Shown: positions 22,228-35,291, counted from the first letter of the stretch. The stretch is DNA of 64,000 nt from Gossypium raimondii (GCF_025698545.1 NC_068577.1:3939501-4003500), one strand, 5' to 3'. The notes: generated by a model not told the origin, from the letters alone. A program made the numbers and translations.

Positions 22228-25101
22228 CTAACTTCTGGGGTACTCAAAAACGAGGCCTTCTGCAACACTTCTAGCCCTTGCATGGCCAAAAAACTTGCTC
22301 ACAATAGCCAGTGCGAAATCTGAAACTGTAGCAAGTCCCATGCTTGTAATCAGTTTACCATCAATAACTACTTTGGGACCATCTACTGGATTGGAGAGTT
22401 CTGTAATGGCAGAGGGATGAGCAGTGACTTTATTTTCCTGTATTCATCCGAGGTTGTCAGTGTTGCCAAATGATACTCAATATTTAATAGGCAGGAAAAT
22501 GTAAATACTATTATCTCGAGTCTTGAGACTTGACCTTGAGCAGCCCATGTTTGTGCAGGACTGTCGGAGAAGAGCAAACAGCTCCGAGTATTCTTCCGGC
22601 CGCATCTTGTTCTTTCAACAACTTCTTGAGAATTCGAGATTTCTGTAGCCGTTCAGTACCAGCAACTCCTCCCTGCTAGTTAAAAGTAAACCAAGAATCT
22701 TCAATATCCAGAGATGCAAGATGCAGGATATAATTAAAAGTAAAGGCATCCAAATGTATGCACTACATAAGCGGATTTAAGCAATATATACGAATGATGT
22801 GGCAATTACAATCCAAGTGCCATTATGTAATTAGTTGAATTGCATGCCATTGTCTTCATTTAACAGTGTTATCTCAAATATTACGTCAAAGCATGGGAGG
22901 ATAGTATAAGTACCACGTGACACATTTTAAAAGTAAAAATACCATATTAAAAATATCTTAAATCCAGAGCCAAATATTGATAAGAAAAGGATACTACATA
23001 TGGTAAGTCCTTAATCCGTAATTTATATTGAGACAGGATGCATCTAAAACTATTTGTTTTGGAAGGTCTTTGTTTTATCTTACCGGAAGAATAATCAAAT
23101 CATATATTGACCCTGCGGCATCACCGATTAACTTGTCAGCAATGATTTTTACACCCTGAGATGCCAAAATCTTAACTGACTTTTCAACCGAAGCAACCAC
23201 AACATCCACCTTTGCTCGACGTAGAATGTCTACGATAGTAACTATTTCGATCTCCTCTGAACCATTTGCAACTGGAACCAGAACCTGCCAAAAACATTTC
23301 GACAATAAGTACATAGGGGGAAGAAAAAATGGCTAAAACAAAGATTCCATATCGAACTTGTGATAAAAATACAGAAGAAATTGTTGCAAGCAAAGCCAGA
23401 GTTTTGGCACAGAGAGAGAGTATCCAACCAAAGCAAGTAATAACTCACTCGAGGAGTGTGACTCACAGCCCAGTCAACTTTGTTGAACTCTTCCTTTCTT
23501 GGTTTATCATCAGCAGAATGCATGAACTGGAAAACAGTAATCGTATAAGGTTAAATGCAAGCTTGCCATCAAGAACTCAGAAGGAAAACAAAAAAAGAAA
23601 GTCCGAAGCATCATAAAGTGGCTTCGTAAACAATGGAGTACAAGGATTTACCAACAATTCCCCAATCTCCCTGGCAACAGACTCCCCGAAAAGCTGTTCT
23701 ACCAAGGCCAGTGCAAACAAGAAAGAAGTTCCCGGGCCTTGGCTTGTCGTAAGCTCTCCTGAAACTTGAATATTTGATTTGACAGCCCAGAAGGTCGGAA
23801 GCCGGTCAAAGAATGCAGGGTGGCAAGTTGTCTTGAATGGCAAACTACACCAAAATTAGCAATCAAAATACATAGATATGAAACAATGATTTTAATATAA
23901 ACCGGCACTCACCCGCTTCCTCTTCAAGAGTCCCCAAGGGAGAAGTGTAACAGCTGGAGCAGTAGATATACCTCCATATAGCCTCTTTTCCTCAGCTTGT
24001 TTGCTTGTAATCTTCTTCAGAATTTCACAATCTCTCAATTGCGCTGATCCAGGCATTCCTCCCTTCAAATAGTATGCAAACGTTAATTTCTACAACAACT
24101 ATATATTGTACAAAACAATTTACCAAAGAAATATCAGCAAATCGCATGTGTACTGAGGGTTCTTTCCTCTAGGCGAATCTCAATTTCCAAAACATTAATG
24201 TGGGAATATGCAGGGCAACATTATGTTCTAAGCAAATATGAAGATCAAAGGTTTGAAGAACTAACTGGCAATGCCACGAGATCGAAAACACGGTCAGAAC
24301 AAGTGGAGATTCTGGTATCAGCAACCAACTTGGTGCCTCCCGATGCTTGAACCTCGAGCTGCGGTTCCACCGAGGCCACCGTCACCTCTGCCCCAGCACG
24401 GCGTAGAACATCAACCAGTATAACAGCTTCCATTTCCTCAGTACCAAATCCAATTGGAACCAAAACCTATCCATCCACATAAATAATAAGGATCAAAACT
24501 TTAAATTTCACACAGCAAAACTAGAAAAAAAATCAAACCCCATTCAAGCTAAATGCTTAACAACGCAAGTAAACTAAGCCCTTTTCCACTCTAAGAAAAT
24601 GTAGTGAAAAAGGGTTTTACATATTTTGAGATACAAATAAAATTGCCAAAATATAACAGCATCCATTCCCTCCTTGCCATATCACCCAACTAGACAAATT
24701 AATTAAACCCCATTTAAGCTAAGTGGTAAAAACGCAAGCAAACCAAGCCCTTCCCACTCTTTGAATCTATAGTGAAAAGGGTTTTACCTATTTTGAGATA
24801 CAAATAAATTGCCAAAAAAAAACAAATGAAGCATTTGAATGAAAGGAGACACCTTTTTGGTAGAAGCGGCAGTGGGGGAGCTTGTAACAGTGGACGTTGT
24901 TGAAGGGGTTGTGGGAACTGCTGAAGTGGAGGCTCTGATGGGTTTTAAAGCCAGTTTTGCGGTTGTTATGGGAAGCTGATAGTCCATGGAAAAGGGGAAC
25001 ACAAAGGTAGAGCCAGGAAGTGCCATTTGAGGAATCCTTGGAGGAAAGAATAACCTTGTTGGAGGTGATGGTTTCAAAACCAGACACGACAAACTCTCCA
25101 T
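22228..25101 (-). CDS. DJ1C: DJ-1 homolog C-like protein, plastid, two DJ-1/PfpI domains, 468 aa
   Basis: Eight exons: 25101-24853, 24466-24266, 24062-23913, 23831-23652, 23526-23449, 23284-23084, 22672-22535 and 22437-22228. All introns are phase 0. Residues 1-80 are Ser/Thr/Pro-rich without acids early on, a likely chloroplast transit peptide. Domain 1 (84-260) starts [20 protein letters not shown], domain 2 (287-467) [20 protein letters not shown]. Both keep the DJ-1 Glu (E96, E299). The nucleophile-elbow Cys is Ser in domain 1 (GGISTAP, S183) but kept in domain 2 (AVCSSP, C386). Arabidopsis DJ1C is needed for chloroplast development; its reaction is unsettled. The product could be a chaperone or deglycase-like enzyme. 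The start is the first in-frame ATG; upstream in-frame sequence has only GTG. The exon 7 donor is GTCAAG, non-consensus. Confidence 0.93.
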
Positions 25102-27163
25102 TGGAGTTTGTAAAGGGAAATTACTTGTCCAGCAGCTTGGCCAAACTTTAACAGCGAAGATCACTTTGACGCTTTTATCTTATCCAGTGTACAGTGCACC
25201 CACACTGCCAACGTGAACTCAACGGCGTCGTTCTGAGTTTTGCCAAATGCAACCATGGTGGAACTATGCGGGAGTTTCAATTTAAATACAGTGATAATTA
25301 AAATTTTTGTTATACATTCATTTATTATGAGTCTGGATCTCATTACTCTTATTTTTTATTGTTAATATTGTAAAATAAATAATTTTTTAAATATATTTAT
25401 TTAATAAAAAATAAATTAGTCAACAAAAATAAATTTTTTACCATAATATGATTTACTGTTTTGATTGCTATTAAGTAAATTTTATATCACTCAACTCTAA
25501 TAATTCTTATTTACAACTCATAAATAAAAAATAACACATTTCAACGCACTCAATGTATGGAGTTAGACTCAATCCAAACAATTGTGATAAATTTTAAGTT
25601 AGCAACCTAAAGTTAGAAATTAATTTTTGAATAAAATATTTTAAAATTTAAGTTAGAATGTTAATATAGTTATTACACCGACCTAGTTGTAGTGCAAAAG
25701 AGATTATGAAATTCCCCATTGTTCTTTACAAAGACAAAAATCTAGCCGTCCATAAAGCGAGACAAACAACTCCGTACGCATGATTTGTTATGCTTTTTTT
25801 AATTTCCTTCCAAATTATTTGAGAATGTCTTTCTAAAAACAAAACAAAATCAGTCAGTTCTGCAAAAACCCAAATCTATTAGCTGTACTAAGATAGCAGC
25901 CACTTCCTCCCACAGCAATGATCTTGTAATTTCTCTCTCCTTTTATTTAAAACTTCTTGATTCTATTGTTTTGTTAGATTTTCTCAAATTTTTTTTAATT
26001 TTTTTTTATGAAATAAAGATTAACCCATCAAGGAAAAAACCTTCCTTTGTTTTTTTTTTCTCTTGACACGAACCAAATTTTCTGCTAAATTCTTTTTTCT
26101 GGATTTGAAATAAAGATCTCTTTTTATTATTATTATTTATAAGTAGATATTAGATCTTTTTTGGTTTCAGGATCTGGGTTATTGGTTTTCTGGCGACAAG
26201 GGCTATGGTGTTATGGTCCTGACATAAAGGTACCCCTTTTTTTGTCTTTTGTGTTAATCATTGTTTGTTTGTTTATATTTTACTTGATTGATTGATCATT
26301 GGGTACTTTCCTATTTTGTTTGTGTTGATTTGTATCATGATATTTTTTAAACTTCGTTCTAGCTATGGATTTAGTGTTAGAATTTAGGGGTTTGAATAGG
26401 ATTTATCAATTTCAATTTATAAATATTAGAAGTTAGGGTCATGCTTTAATGGAAAGTTGAAACAATCCTCAATTGTGTTCTTCAATTCAGAAATTAAGAA
26501 ACTGATTTGGTGTTGGGAATTCTTTTAAAAAAAATTTCAATTTCGTGCGATGAAGGGACCCTCCGTAAAGCTACTTATTTTTTGGCATCTTTGAAGTGCT
26601 TATGAATAAGCATTTGGACTGTTTTAAGGAACAAGTAACAAAGTAAATTATGTCACCCTTTAATTAGGTGTTTTTTTAAAATGCTTCTTGGAATGATCTA
26701 TGCAGCGAGAGTGTATTTAGAATAGATACTAAGGGAAGCATCAAGATTGTAATTAGTTTTCGTAACCATACAGAACATTGCCATAATTGTAAGGCTATCT
26801 TTATGGTTTTAACTATTCGAGAAGCTAGTTGTGCTATATTACTCCTAATTTTTTCTTTCATTTTCGCATGTGGATTGCCTGTGATCATTTGCTCGTGCTT
26901 TTTTGTACCTTATTCGATCCTTGATTTTTTCCCGGTTTTCAATTGTACCAGAACTTGTTAGTAATCGTGTTTGTACGTTGTTGAACTTATATGTGTGTGC
27001 ACGTGCGTGTTTTTGTTTGTGCAATCAACTTAGCAAGCTTAATTCTAGTACTTGACTTATTAACTTTTATTCTTCAGATATTGGATTGGTCTGTGACATA
27101 CGCAAATTTGCTTTGTCCAGGCTTAAGGATTTTCTGCTTGTTGATTTTTTATAAAAGAGGGTG
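25102..27163. promoter_or_regulatory. Divergent intergenic region and 5' UTR of the NYN-LOTUS gene
   Basis: This 2-kb region separates the divergent DJ-1C and NYN-LOTUS genes and must hold both promoters. For the right gene, a leader exon ending AAAG at 26229 before GTACCC and an acceptor TTCTTCAG ending at 27077 would form a 5' UTR intron of about 850 bp; an earlier acceptor TTTCAG at 26170 suggests a further upstream leader exon. AT-rich sequence at 25300-25680 shows no genes. These leader exons are inferred from splice motifs only. Confidence 0.4.
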
Positions 27164-28756
27164 ATGGCCAATCTAAATGAATCAACGACCTTAGTTCCTT
27201 CAGAGTCCTCGGATCAAAGGCGTACACTTATGGTGGACCTAAATGTGAATGTACTTCAACCTTCTATGAACCAGCAAAACCGAACATCATCCCATGATGG
27301 TCCTGTGGCTATCCTTTGGGATATAGAGAACTGCCCTGTCCCCAGTGATGTACGCCCTGAAGATGTAGCGGGGAATATAAGAATGGCTTTGCGAGTGCAT
27401 CCTATAATTAAAGGAGCTGTTGTGGTGTTCTCTGCATACGGGGATTTTAATGCCTTCCCCAGGAGACTCAGGGAGGGCTGTCAGAGAACTGGAGTCAAAC
27501 TCATAGATGTCCCAAATGGAAGGAAGGATGCTGCCGACAAGGCTATCTTGGTTGACATGTTCTTATTTGCCCTTGATAACCCCCCACCTTCATCTATCAT
27601 GCTGATTTCGGGGGATGTTGATTTTGCTCCGGCTCTTCACATTCTTGGTCAACGTGGCTATACAATCATTCTTGTTATTCCTGCCGGAGTAGGAGTTTCA
27701 TCTGCACTGAACAATGCCGGTAATTTTGTTTGGGATTGGCCTAGCGTTGCTCGTGGGGAAGGCTTTGTACCTCCATCTAAGGCCATAATGCCTCCTCAAG
27801 GAGGAACAGCTGATATTGCTGGGTATTTCATGGGTTGCCATATTAGTGACAATCCAGATGGCCAAAATGAAGAAGAGGCAATAGTTTATCGGGGCATTTC
27901 GAAAAGCTATTACAACTCAAGAGATTTCTCGATTGTGTCGCAATCTTTATCTGAATATACAAGTAACTCTTCAATAGCCATACCTTCGTGCCCTACAACT
28001 TTGAGGTCGCAAAGTCTCCCATCTGGTTTGAATGAAGCGTCAGGATGTCTGAGCACTTATGATCAGAATGACACTATGTGGGTACAGCCCGGAGACATAA
28101 ATGGGTTAAAGGGACAACTGGTGAAATTGCTTGAACTTTCAGGAGGATGCATGCCCCTTATCCGTGTTCCAGCAGAGTATCATAAATTTTTCGGAAGGCC
28201 TCTTTACATAGCAGAGTATGGAGCATTCAAACTTGTTAATCTTTTCAAAAAGATGGGTGACACTCTAGCAATTGACGGAAAAGGTCATAAGAAATTCGTC
28301 TACCTTCGAAATTGGAAAGCTTGCCCAAGTGCACCTCCTTTGGTTTTAACAAGGAAAGATAAGAAGGGTAAGGGGAACCAGGAGGAAAGCCTGGACATTG
28401 CTGCAGGTGTTGGCTCTTCTGATGAGTTCTCCGATGAAGAAAGAGTGGTAGTTGAAGAACATTACGAGAAGAGGAATGAAGGAAGAACCAACTTTGGGGA
28501 AGCAGGATGTGAAGTCGATGACCGTAACCTCGAGCAATTTAAATATGAGTTGCAGGAAATTCTCGTGAGTTATTCTTGCCGAATTTTCTTGGGTTGCTTC
28601 GAAGAAATATACCAGCAACGATACAAGAAAATGCTCGACTATCAAAAGCTAGGCGTGGAGAAGCTGGAGGAGTTGTTTGACAAGGTGAGGGATGTAGTCT
28701 TCTTGCATGAAGAACCACTAAGCAAGAGAAAATTTCTCTATGCAGTAGGCAGCTAA
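27164..28756 (+). CDS. NYN-domain and LOTUS (OST-HTH) protein, MARF1/limkain-like, 530 aa
   Basis: One uninterrupted coding exon. The NYN domain (about 45-195) has the acidic residues of PIN-like RNases: D53 in LWDIENCPVP, D122/D125/D131 in RKDAADKAILVDM, and D151/D153 in ISGDVDFAPALH. A LOTUS/OST-HTH domain follows at about 309-385 (INGLKGQLVKLLELSGGCMP... LVNLFKKMGDTLAIDG). The C-terminus (about 400-530) is acidic then helical. In animals MARF1 is an RNase controlling mRNA stability; plant members are poorly studied and several are thought to act in organelles or RNA granules. No clear transit peptide is visible. The ATG at 27164 follows an in-frame GTG and an upstream stop. Convergent with the RLK gene, 530 bp apart at the stops. 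Confidence 0.9.
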   Translation: MANLNESTTLVPSESSDQRRTLMVDLNVNVLQPSMNQQNRTSSHDGPVAILWDIENCPVPSDVRPEDVAGNIRMALRVHPIIKGAVVVFSAYGDFNAFPRRLREGCQRTGVKLIDVPNGRKDAADKAILVDMFLFALDNPPPSSIMLISGDVDFAPALHILGQRGYTIILVIPAGVGVSSALNNAGNFVWDWPSVARGEGFVPPSKAIMPPQGGTADIAGYFMGCHISDNPDGQNEEEAIVYRGISKSYYNSRDFSIVSQSLSEYTSNSSIAIPSCPTTLRSQSLPSGLNEASGCLSTYDQNDTMWVQPGDINGLKGQLVKLLELSGGCMPLIRVPAEYHKFFGRPLYIAEYGAFKLVNLFKKMGDTLAIDGKGHKKFVYLRNWKACPSAPPLVLTRKDKKGKGNQEESLDIAAGVGSSDEFSDEERVVVEEHYEKRNEGRTNFGEAGCEVDDRNLEQFKYELQEILVSYSCRIFLGCFEEIYQQRYKKMLDYQKLGVEKLEELFDKVRDVVFLHEEPLSKRKFLYAVGS

Positions 28757-29286
28757 AAGAATCTGACAAAGCCTTTGATTTTAAAATAAAAACAAAAATA
28801 CTAGAATAGATCATACAATTGAGCTAATGTTGATCAATGTTTGGTCCCTGATGTCTGTTTTTTTTTTCCTGGAATGTTTTTGCCAAGGTTTCATAAGATA
28901 TAGATAGGAGAGGCTGGGAGCACTTTTATTATTGTCGTGCATTCATACATGGATTTGAAGGTTGAAATTTCCATGTAATTCCCATGCCTTTGTCATTTGT
29001 AATTGATCAACTACCAATGTAGAACTCCTGTAAATTATATTCCAGCTATAAATCCTTTGTTTGTTTGTTTGTTTTTTTCATATATACATACACGCACATA
29101 AATATATGATCTCCAGTCATCTGCTCTTTGATTTCGTTTTTAAAAATTCTGCATTTATGTCTTAGTTATCCAAAAGGCTGCCACCTTTGGGTCCTTTTTT
29201 TGTACATGCCACAAGTTTGATGGTATCCCTTGCATAACAAAGACAATGCATACCTGCTAGCTCATGGGATGAACAAAAGATTGGCC
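28757..29286. other. Spacer between convergent NYN-LOTUS and RLK genes
   Basis: Holds the 3' UTRs of both genes. A T-rich (TTTG)n stretch near 29060 and TATATACATACACGCACATA near 29080 are the only notable features. Confidence 0.55.
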
Positions 29287-32200
29287 TCAAAGGGAGAGTA
29301 TGTTTTGAGGGGATCGCGGCGAACCGGTTTCCAGTAAAAAGCTTCTACTGCAATATGACCTCGATGTGCTTGAAGATGAAGCAAGGTATCTTCCATCCCC
29401 ACTGTGAAAAAGGGGTCCACTCCTAGGAATTTTCACTCTGCTTAGCCGTCCTCTTCCGTCGCTACCACCTTCATAATCTTCATCTTCAACGGCTTGTATA
29501 AACCCACTTTGCATCAGATCTGAACTCTCGTACAAAAGCTGAAGGACTTGTTTCATTGAAGGTCTAGCCCGCCCTTCTCTTTGGGTGCACCATCTCACAA
29601 TCGACACAACTGTCTGAAGTTGGTCTAAGTCGAAGGAGTCCTTAATATGGGGGTCTAGAAGCTCGGTTAGCCTCGACTCTGATGCCAACAGTATTTGGGT
29701 TGATTCTACCAAACTCACACCATCTTGTACGACTCGTCTTGCAGTCAGCATCTCCAAAAGTAGCACACCATAGCTGTACACATCGCTTTTATCAGTGAGC
29801 TCTTGAGTGACCACATATTCAGGATCCATATAACCTGAAAGTCGTCTAACATTTTAGATCTTTAGTAAAGAGCATAAGCCATTATTTTAACCTTCCAATG
29901 ATTTACCGGCTAACCTGGAGTTCCACGGATGTCAGTATTTGCAGGTTCTAAGCAAATAGAGCCACCTTTTGAAGCATGTGCAAGGCCAAAATCCGCAACC
30001 TAGAGGATACAATAAAGCAGAAAGCGGGAATTATTCTTTTTCCACAAGTTCTTATATGGAAAGGTTTCTTCCGGAATTTCGATGAAAACTATTCATACTT
30101 CATTTTCTATTATCCTAATATACCGAGAAAGAAAAATGTTATACAAACCAATGCATTGGGAAAATTAAAAGGGAATCAAAAGTTCTAGTGAATTCAATGG
30201 ACCCAATACCTTTGCAACAAAATTCTCATCCAACAGAATGTTGCTTGATTTGATGTCCCTGTGGCACAGAGGTGGATCACAATAAAAGTGAAGGTACTCC
30301 TGCAAGGTTCGTACAAGGAAAGAGAAATGATTTAGCATGATTATAATTTTGTATTAACGAACTGCAAATCCGAAAAAGAACAACTGCTACTACCAAAGCA
30401 TTAGCCACATCGATCGCAATTTGTATTCTGGTTTCCCAACTCAGTGGAGTTTTTCTGGGGCCTGCGCAAATATGAAATCAATGAACAAATGGACATTGAA
30501 AATAACATGGGAAAGAAGTAGTCCATTAAGTCTGCCAGGCGTATTTATTGTACAATATCAGAAAAGTTAATCCGGTGTCCAATAGAGGCAAAAATCTCTT
30601 CCTTCGAACCAAATAATATAACCGAATGCCAAATGCTCCTTAGAACCCCTTCCTAAACCTATTTAAGGATAATAGCAAACTTATAGAGAAGTAAATTGAA
30701 GGAATGCAGAAGCATACAATGAAGATGATCCTTTAGGCTTCCATTTGACATGTACTCGTACATTAGAAACCTGTCACGAAGTAAAGGGATTTAATTTGGA
30801 AGTAGATGGATCAATCACCGGGACATACATACAAGAATAAACTACCTCTCGCGCTTTTTAATGCAAAATCCTCTTAGAGAAACTAGATGCCGATGGTGTA
30901 ACCTAGCGAGGAGTTCTATCTCTCGACAAAATTCATCTTCTCCCTGCTCTGAGACTCTGTTCATCCGCTTCACAGCTACCATTGAGCCATCAGTATATTG
31001 AGCTTTGTACACTGTCCCGAATCCTCCTCGTCCAATGACGGTGCCATCATAAGTTCCCCTTTTTGTTTCCTTGTAGCTGTATTTTCGAAACATCGATGAA
31101 GTACCTGCAATTTAATAGCCTTCAATAAGAGAACAATGTTCGAAACTTGCCTATTATCAAAGGAGACTAGGTGATATCAAAACATACCTTCCTGGAATTT
31201 ATGCATGGGCCTACAAATAGGAAAGTGTTTTGAAGAGTTCTTGTTCACACTCTCGGAATCCTCCAACTCTCTGCTTTTCTTACAAATCAAGACCACCAAA
31301 ACTATAAGCATCATAATGGCAGCTACCGTAACTGCTATCCCAATGCCAAGAATAGACATTAGGTGGTGTTCATGGTGTTTTTGGTTCGAAGGAGCTCCCA
31401 ACACGAGTTGATTTGGTGTAGCAGCAACCAATGGACTAGGAGAAGCCTTATGGGCAGGTGGAGATGGAGATGACCCCGAAACTAGCATCATAGTCGGAAC
31501 ATAGTATTAGCTGATTGGAGGGATACATAGAAGTTCCTTTACTTAAAGAAATTAATCCATGGATATATATATACATATGCACATAGTTCTCATACAAAAT
31601 TAAATAAGTGTTTTCTTTTCTTTTTTTTATGAAACAAATTATACCTGGTGGGATGTTAAATCCCCCAACTTGAAAAAAACAACTTGCAATTTCGACAGCT
31701 GAAATGTTATCAACTTGGCTTGCAAGTGCAGCAAAGGTCGCATCTCGGCAAGTACTCAATGTGATATTATCTTGAGATCCAACTAGACGATGGACATAGT
31801 TAATGCCAGCATTTAAACACTTTCGGCATTCATTTTCCTGCGACAGTGGCAGTTTGCAGTTCTTTGTGACATCCATAAATTTTGGAGACTCGAGCATCTG
31901 CGATACAGTTGTTCGATCCCTACAGTAATAACTAACGGGGATCTTCGTACCAAACCCACAGAAATTCGTGGCATTTCGAGGGACCCCATATAGCTCCATG
32001 GTTTGCAATATGGAATGGATGCAAACATCAGATAAATTCGATGTAACCCCTAGGTTGCCTGTCACATTTGCATGACGAGCAACGGAAAATGCAACAAAAG
32101 CATTCATATAGCGGCAGCACTTTCCTCTCTCATTTTTATTCGAGCATAAAGAAGCCACGAGAGTAAAATTTGATCCACTCAAATCTAAGGGGCAATCTGC

Positions 32201-32887
32201 AAAAGTAACAAATAGTCATCGTTGTTTTGCAATCCAATCACTTACAAAATAGATCACCAACTATCTGGAACTGTAGAAAGCATAATCTAGTTACCCCAAA
32301 TTCACATAATCACATTGACTGCCCTATATTTGACAATCTACCATAAATTATCATTGCCAGATCCACACCAAAACTATAGGAAACACATGTCTACATCATT
32401 TTTACTAAGCAAAGACGAACAATGTCAGAAAAATCCAGTTGTGAGGACACCATTTTAGCCATTAACTCTTGATACATAGCTCTAAATATTCATTAAACAG
32501 TGAACCAAAGAAAAGTACCCATAAATCATCTTAACCACATAACTGGTTTACAAAGTGCAAGTAGCTCAAACATTCTAGTCCGCCTTTTCTTTTTTATGAA
32601 TGCAAATCATAATTCAACGTTTTCTGCTTCAAAAACCCAAACCCATTTTCAGGACTCTATATATACCCCAATCCCCTTTTTTTAAGCATAATAGAATTCC
32701 CAAAATGATGCCTTCAACAATAAGGAAAAACAAGTGATAACAACAATTACAACTTGCTTAAAAAAGGGTAAGCAAAGCTCAACAAATGGAAACAAGAAAG
32801 CAAAGAAACTTAACCTGCCAGTATCAAAGGAAGCTGCAAACCAATAAAAGCCAGAAAACCCAACATTGCCTTCGCATAAACCACCAT
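29287..32887 (-). CDS. SPARK-domain receptor-like protein kinase (At1g49730 type), 673 aa
   Basis: Nine exons: 32887-32815, 32196-31645, 31481-31188, 31104-30846, 30770-30718, 30461-30394, 30299-30210, 29999-29915 and 29834-29287, joining in frame. Residues 1-24 are a signal peptide. Residues 25-208 form a Cys-rich SPARK ectodomain ([11 protein letters not shown]..., [26 protein letters not shown]). A Pro/Ser linker precedes one membrane span (about 250-277, [20 protein letters not shown]). The kinase has the glycine loop GRGGFG (331-336), K352, CHRDIKSSN (D448; an RD kinase) and DFG (466-468), so it should be active. The Ser-rich tail is typical of the group. It signals at the plasma membrane; plants use SPARK kinases in symbiosis, but this subgroup's ligand is unknown. 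The exons were set by hand. Confidence 0.93.
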
Positions 32888-34329
32888 GGTAAACCTCAAA
32901 GAACCCCTCTTTTCAAAAAAAAAAAAAGCCTTGCCCAAAGGAACTGAGAAATGTAAGTAATGGGGTCAATATCAGCACATGATAGAACCCAAGGAACTAA
33001 GCAACAGAGAAATACAAAAGAGAGAAAGGGGGTTTTGAGGTTTGAACTTTGACCCTTCTCTTCCAATCTTTAAACAGTGTAGTGTGGTGTTTTCTTCTGT
33101 CTTAGAGGCTGAAACTAATTTTGATCGTTGAAATGGGAAAATTGGAAATGAGTGTGGTCCCGGAGAATCACGTTGAAACAGGTCTGTTTTTTTTTTTAAA
33201 GATTATTTTGAGGATCGTTTTTACATGTGTTACAACAGATGTTGCCTTGATGAGATGAACAAAGCATTTAGGGGCTACAATGTCTGATTCATTGTTTTCT
33301 CAGTTTGGGGTTTGTTTCTAGTTTTGTTGTACTGAACTTCATGTGGGTAGGAACTGAAATCTGAGTTTATCTTTGTCTTGTAATATTTAAATGCAAGCTT
33401 TCTAATTTCTATGCATGTAAGCACATACTAACAAGGAATTGGAAAAAAAAAGGTACATACCAAAAAGGTTGATTGATGCTTTATTAACAAACACGAAAAA
33501 ATTATATTTAAAAATTCATTGGTACAAATAACATTATAAATATAGAAAGACGGTGAGAAAGATACGAAAATAAAAACCAGTTGTTATTGACAAGTGTCTT
33601 ATAAATACATAATGTAATTATTATATTTTACTACCAATTTAATTATTATTTTCTTAACAAATAATTAATCAATATTTAATTTAAATAAGAAAATAGTGGC
33701 TTGGGATTTTTTTTTATAGACAAAGAAAGGTATTGGTGATCCAAGAATCAAACTCGGGATTGATGTCAACTAAAGATTTGGTAACTTTTTTGGTTATTTC
33801 ACCCATAGTTTATTCAATTGAAAGGCTTGTCAATGAAACTTTGACATTGTTGACGAGGCTAAGACATTGAATTATTGAGGATCATTTAAGTCTTATTATC
33901 TACAATTACGATATATGTATTTTTAAGTTTTATCTTATTAGAATCTAATTTTCATATTTTTGTGCTTTGTATTGATATAATTATATTTTATAATTAATCT
34001 AATATATATAAAAGATTGAGGATAATAAGACAGCAAGGAGATGATGACCTACTTTGCAATAAACCAATAATTTGACATGTCATCTATTTGATTTTAAAAT
34101 ACAACTACTGCATTATTACGCTGATTCCCTATAATGGTTCAAATTAATTATGAAAAATAAGAACGAATTAATTATAAATTTGAACATTATTACGTAATTT
34201 AAATACAATTATCGCATTGTTATGCAAATTTGATTACCTTTTGTTAAATGATATAATTGTAACCTTAGCCCATCTAAAATATTAATTATTCAATTTAATA
34301 TCTTTTAGCCTTTTTTATTAATTAAAAAT

Positions 34330-34896
34330 GGGTAAACTACAAAAATAGTCACTTTTGTTTGCCTCAATTTACATTTTAGTCACTTATGTTTGAAATGTTG
34401 CATTTTAGTCACTTACGTTATAGTTTTGTTACGAAGGGGTCACTCTGCCGTTAAGCTCTATTACCTCCCTAACGGCAATCCTACGTGGCAATCCAAATGT
34501 GTTTTAAATGCTGACTTGGATGTCCAATTGTGATGAGGGATGTCCAATTGTGATGAGAATAGGTTTTTAATTAAATAAATTTAATTAACTGAAAATTTTA
34601 AATTAATTACCCCTTGAACTGGAGAAGAAAACTCATTCGTCTTCTTTTTTTTTTTTTAGTTTTATTTTCCATTTTAACTAAAAAAACTATTTTATCTCAG
34701 TTGGGCGTCCAAGTTGGCATTTAAAACCTATTTGGACTGCCATATAGGATTGCCGTTAGGGAGGTAACGGAGCTTACCGTTAGTGACTACTTTGTAACAA
34801 AACGATAATGTAAGTGACTAAAACGTAATATTTCAAACATAAAAGACTAAAATGTAATTTGAGGCAAACAAAAGTAATTATTTTTATAGTTTATCC
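34330..34896. mobile_element. Mutator-like foldback MITE with 9-bp target duplication
   Basis: Arms of about 210 bp face each other: the left starts GGGTAAACTACAAAAATAGT, the right read in reverse starts GGATAAACTATAAAAATAAT. Shared blocks along the arms include CTTTTGTTTGCCTCAA, TTTTAGTCACTTAC and CCTCCCTAACGGCAATCCTA. The flanks are ATTAAAAAT (34321-34329) and ATAAAAAAT (34897-34905), an 8/9 match, the 9-bp duplication expected for Mutator-like elements. There is no transposase inside. A 20-bp unit (GGATGTCCAATTGTGATGAG) is tandemly doubled at about 34518-34558. Confidence 0.85.
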
Positions 34897-35291
34897 ATAA
34901 AAAATTTATATTTTTAGCTTTATGAAATATTAAAAGTTGAAGTTAAACCATTTTAATACAAAACTTTTTACCTTTAATCTTAATTTTCCTTTTTGGCGGT
35001 ATAAATGAAGTAGGACCAACATTAATGGCCAAAATCCAAAACAGGGGAAACTTGGGTATGATTTTGTTCTGTGGCCACAGTTCCATTCGGAATTATATCA
35101 ATTTATTAACGTGCTGACAAAATCTTAACCTCAAATAATTATGATGATAAAGTTTAAAAAACATTAATATTTTTTAATACAGTTCAGACACGATGATATT
35201 TGTTAATACAGTTCGGACACAACAATTCTATATTTACAGAGCTTCACTTAACGAAAGATTTTATTCATCTGTTCGAATCATCTATTGATTT

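Noticed and set aside
23329-23616. 95-aa plus-strand ORF
   Set aside because: Shadow of exons and introns of the DJ-1C gene on the other strand.
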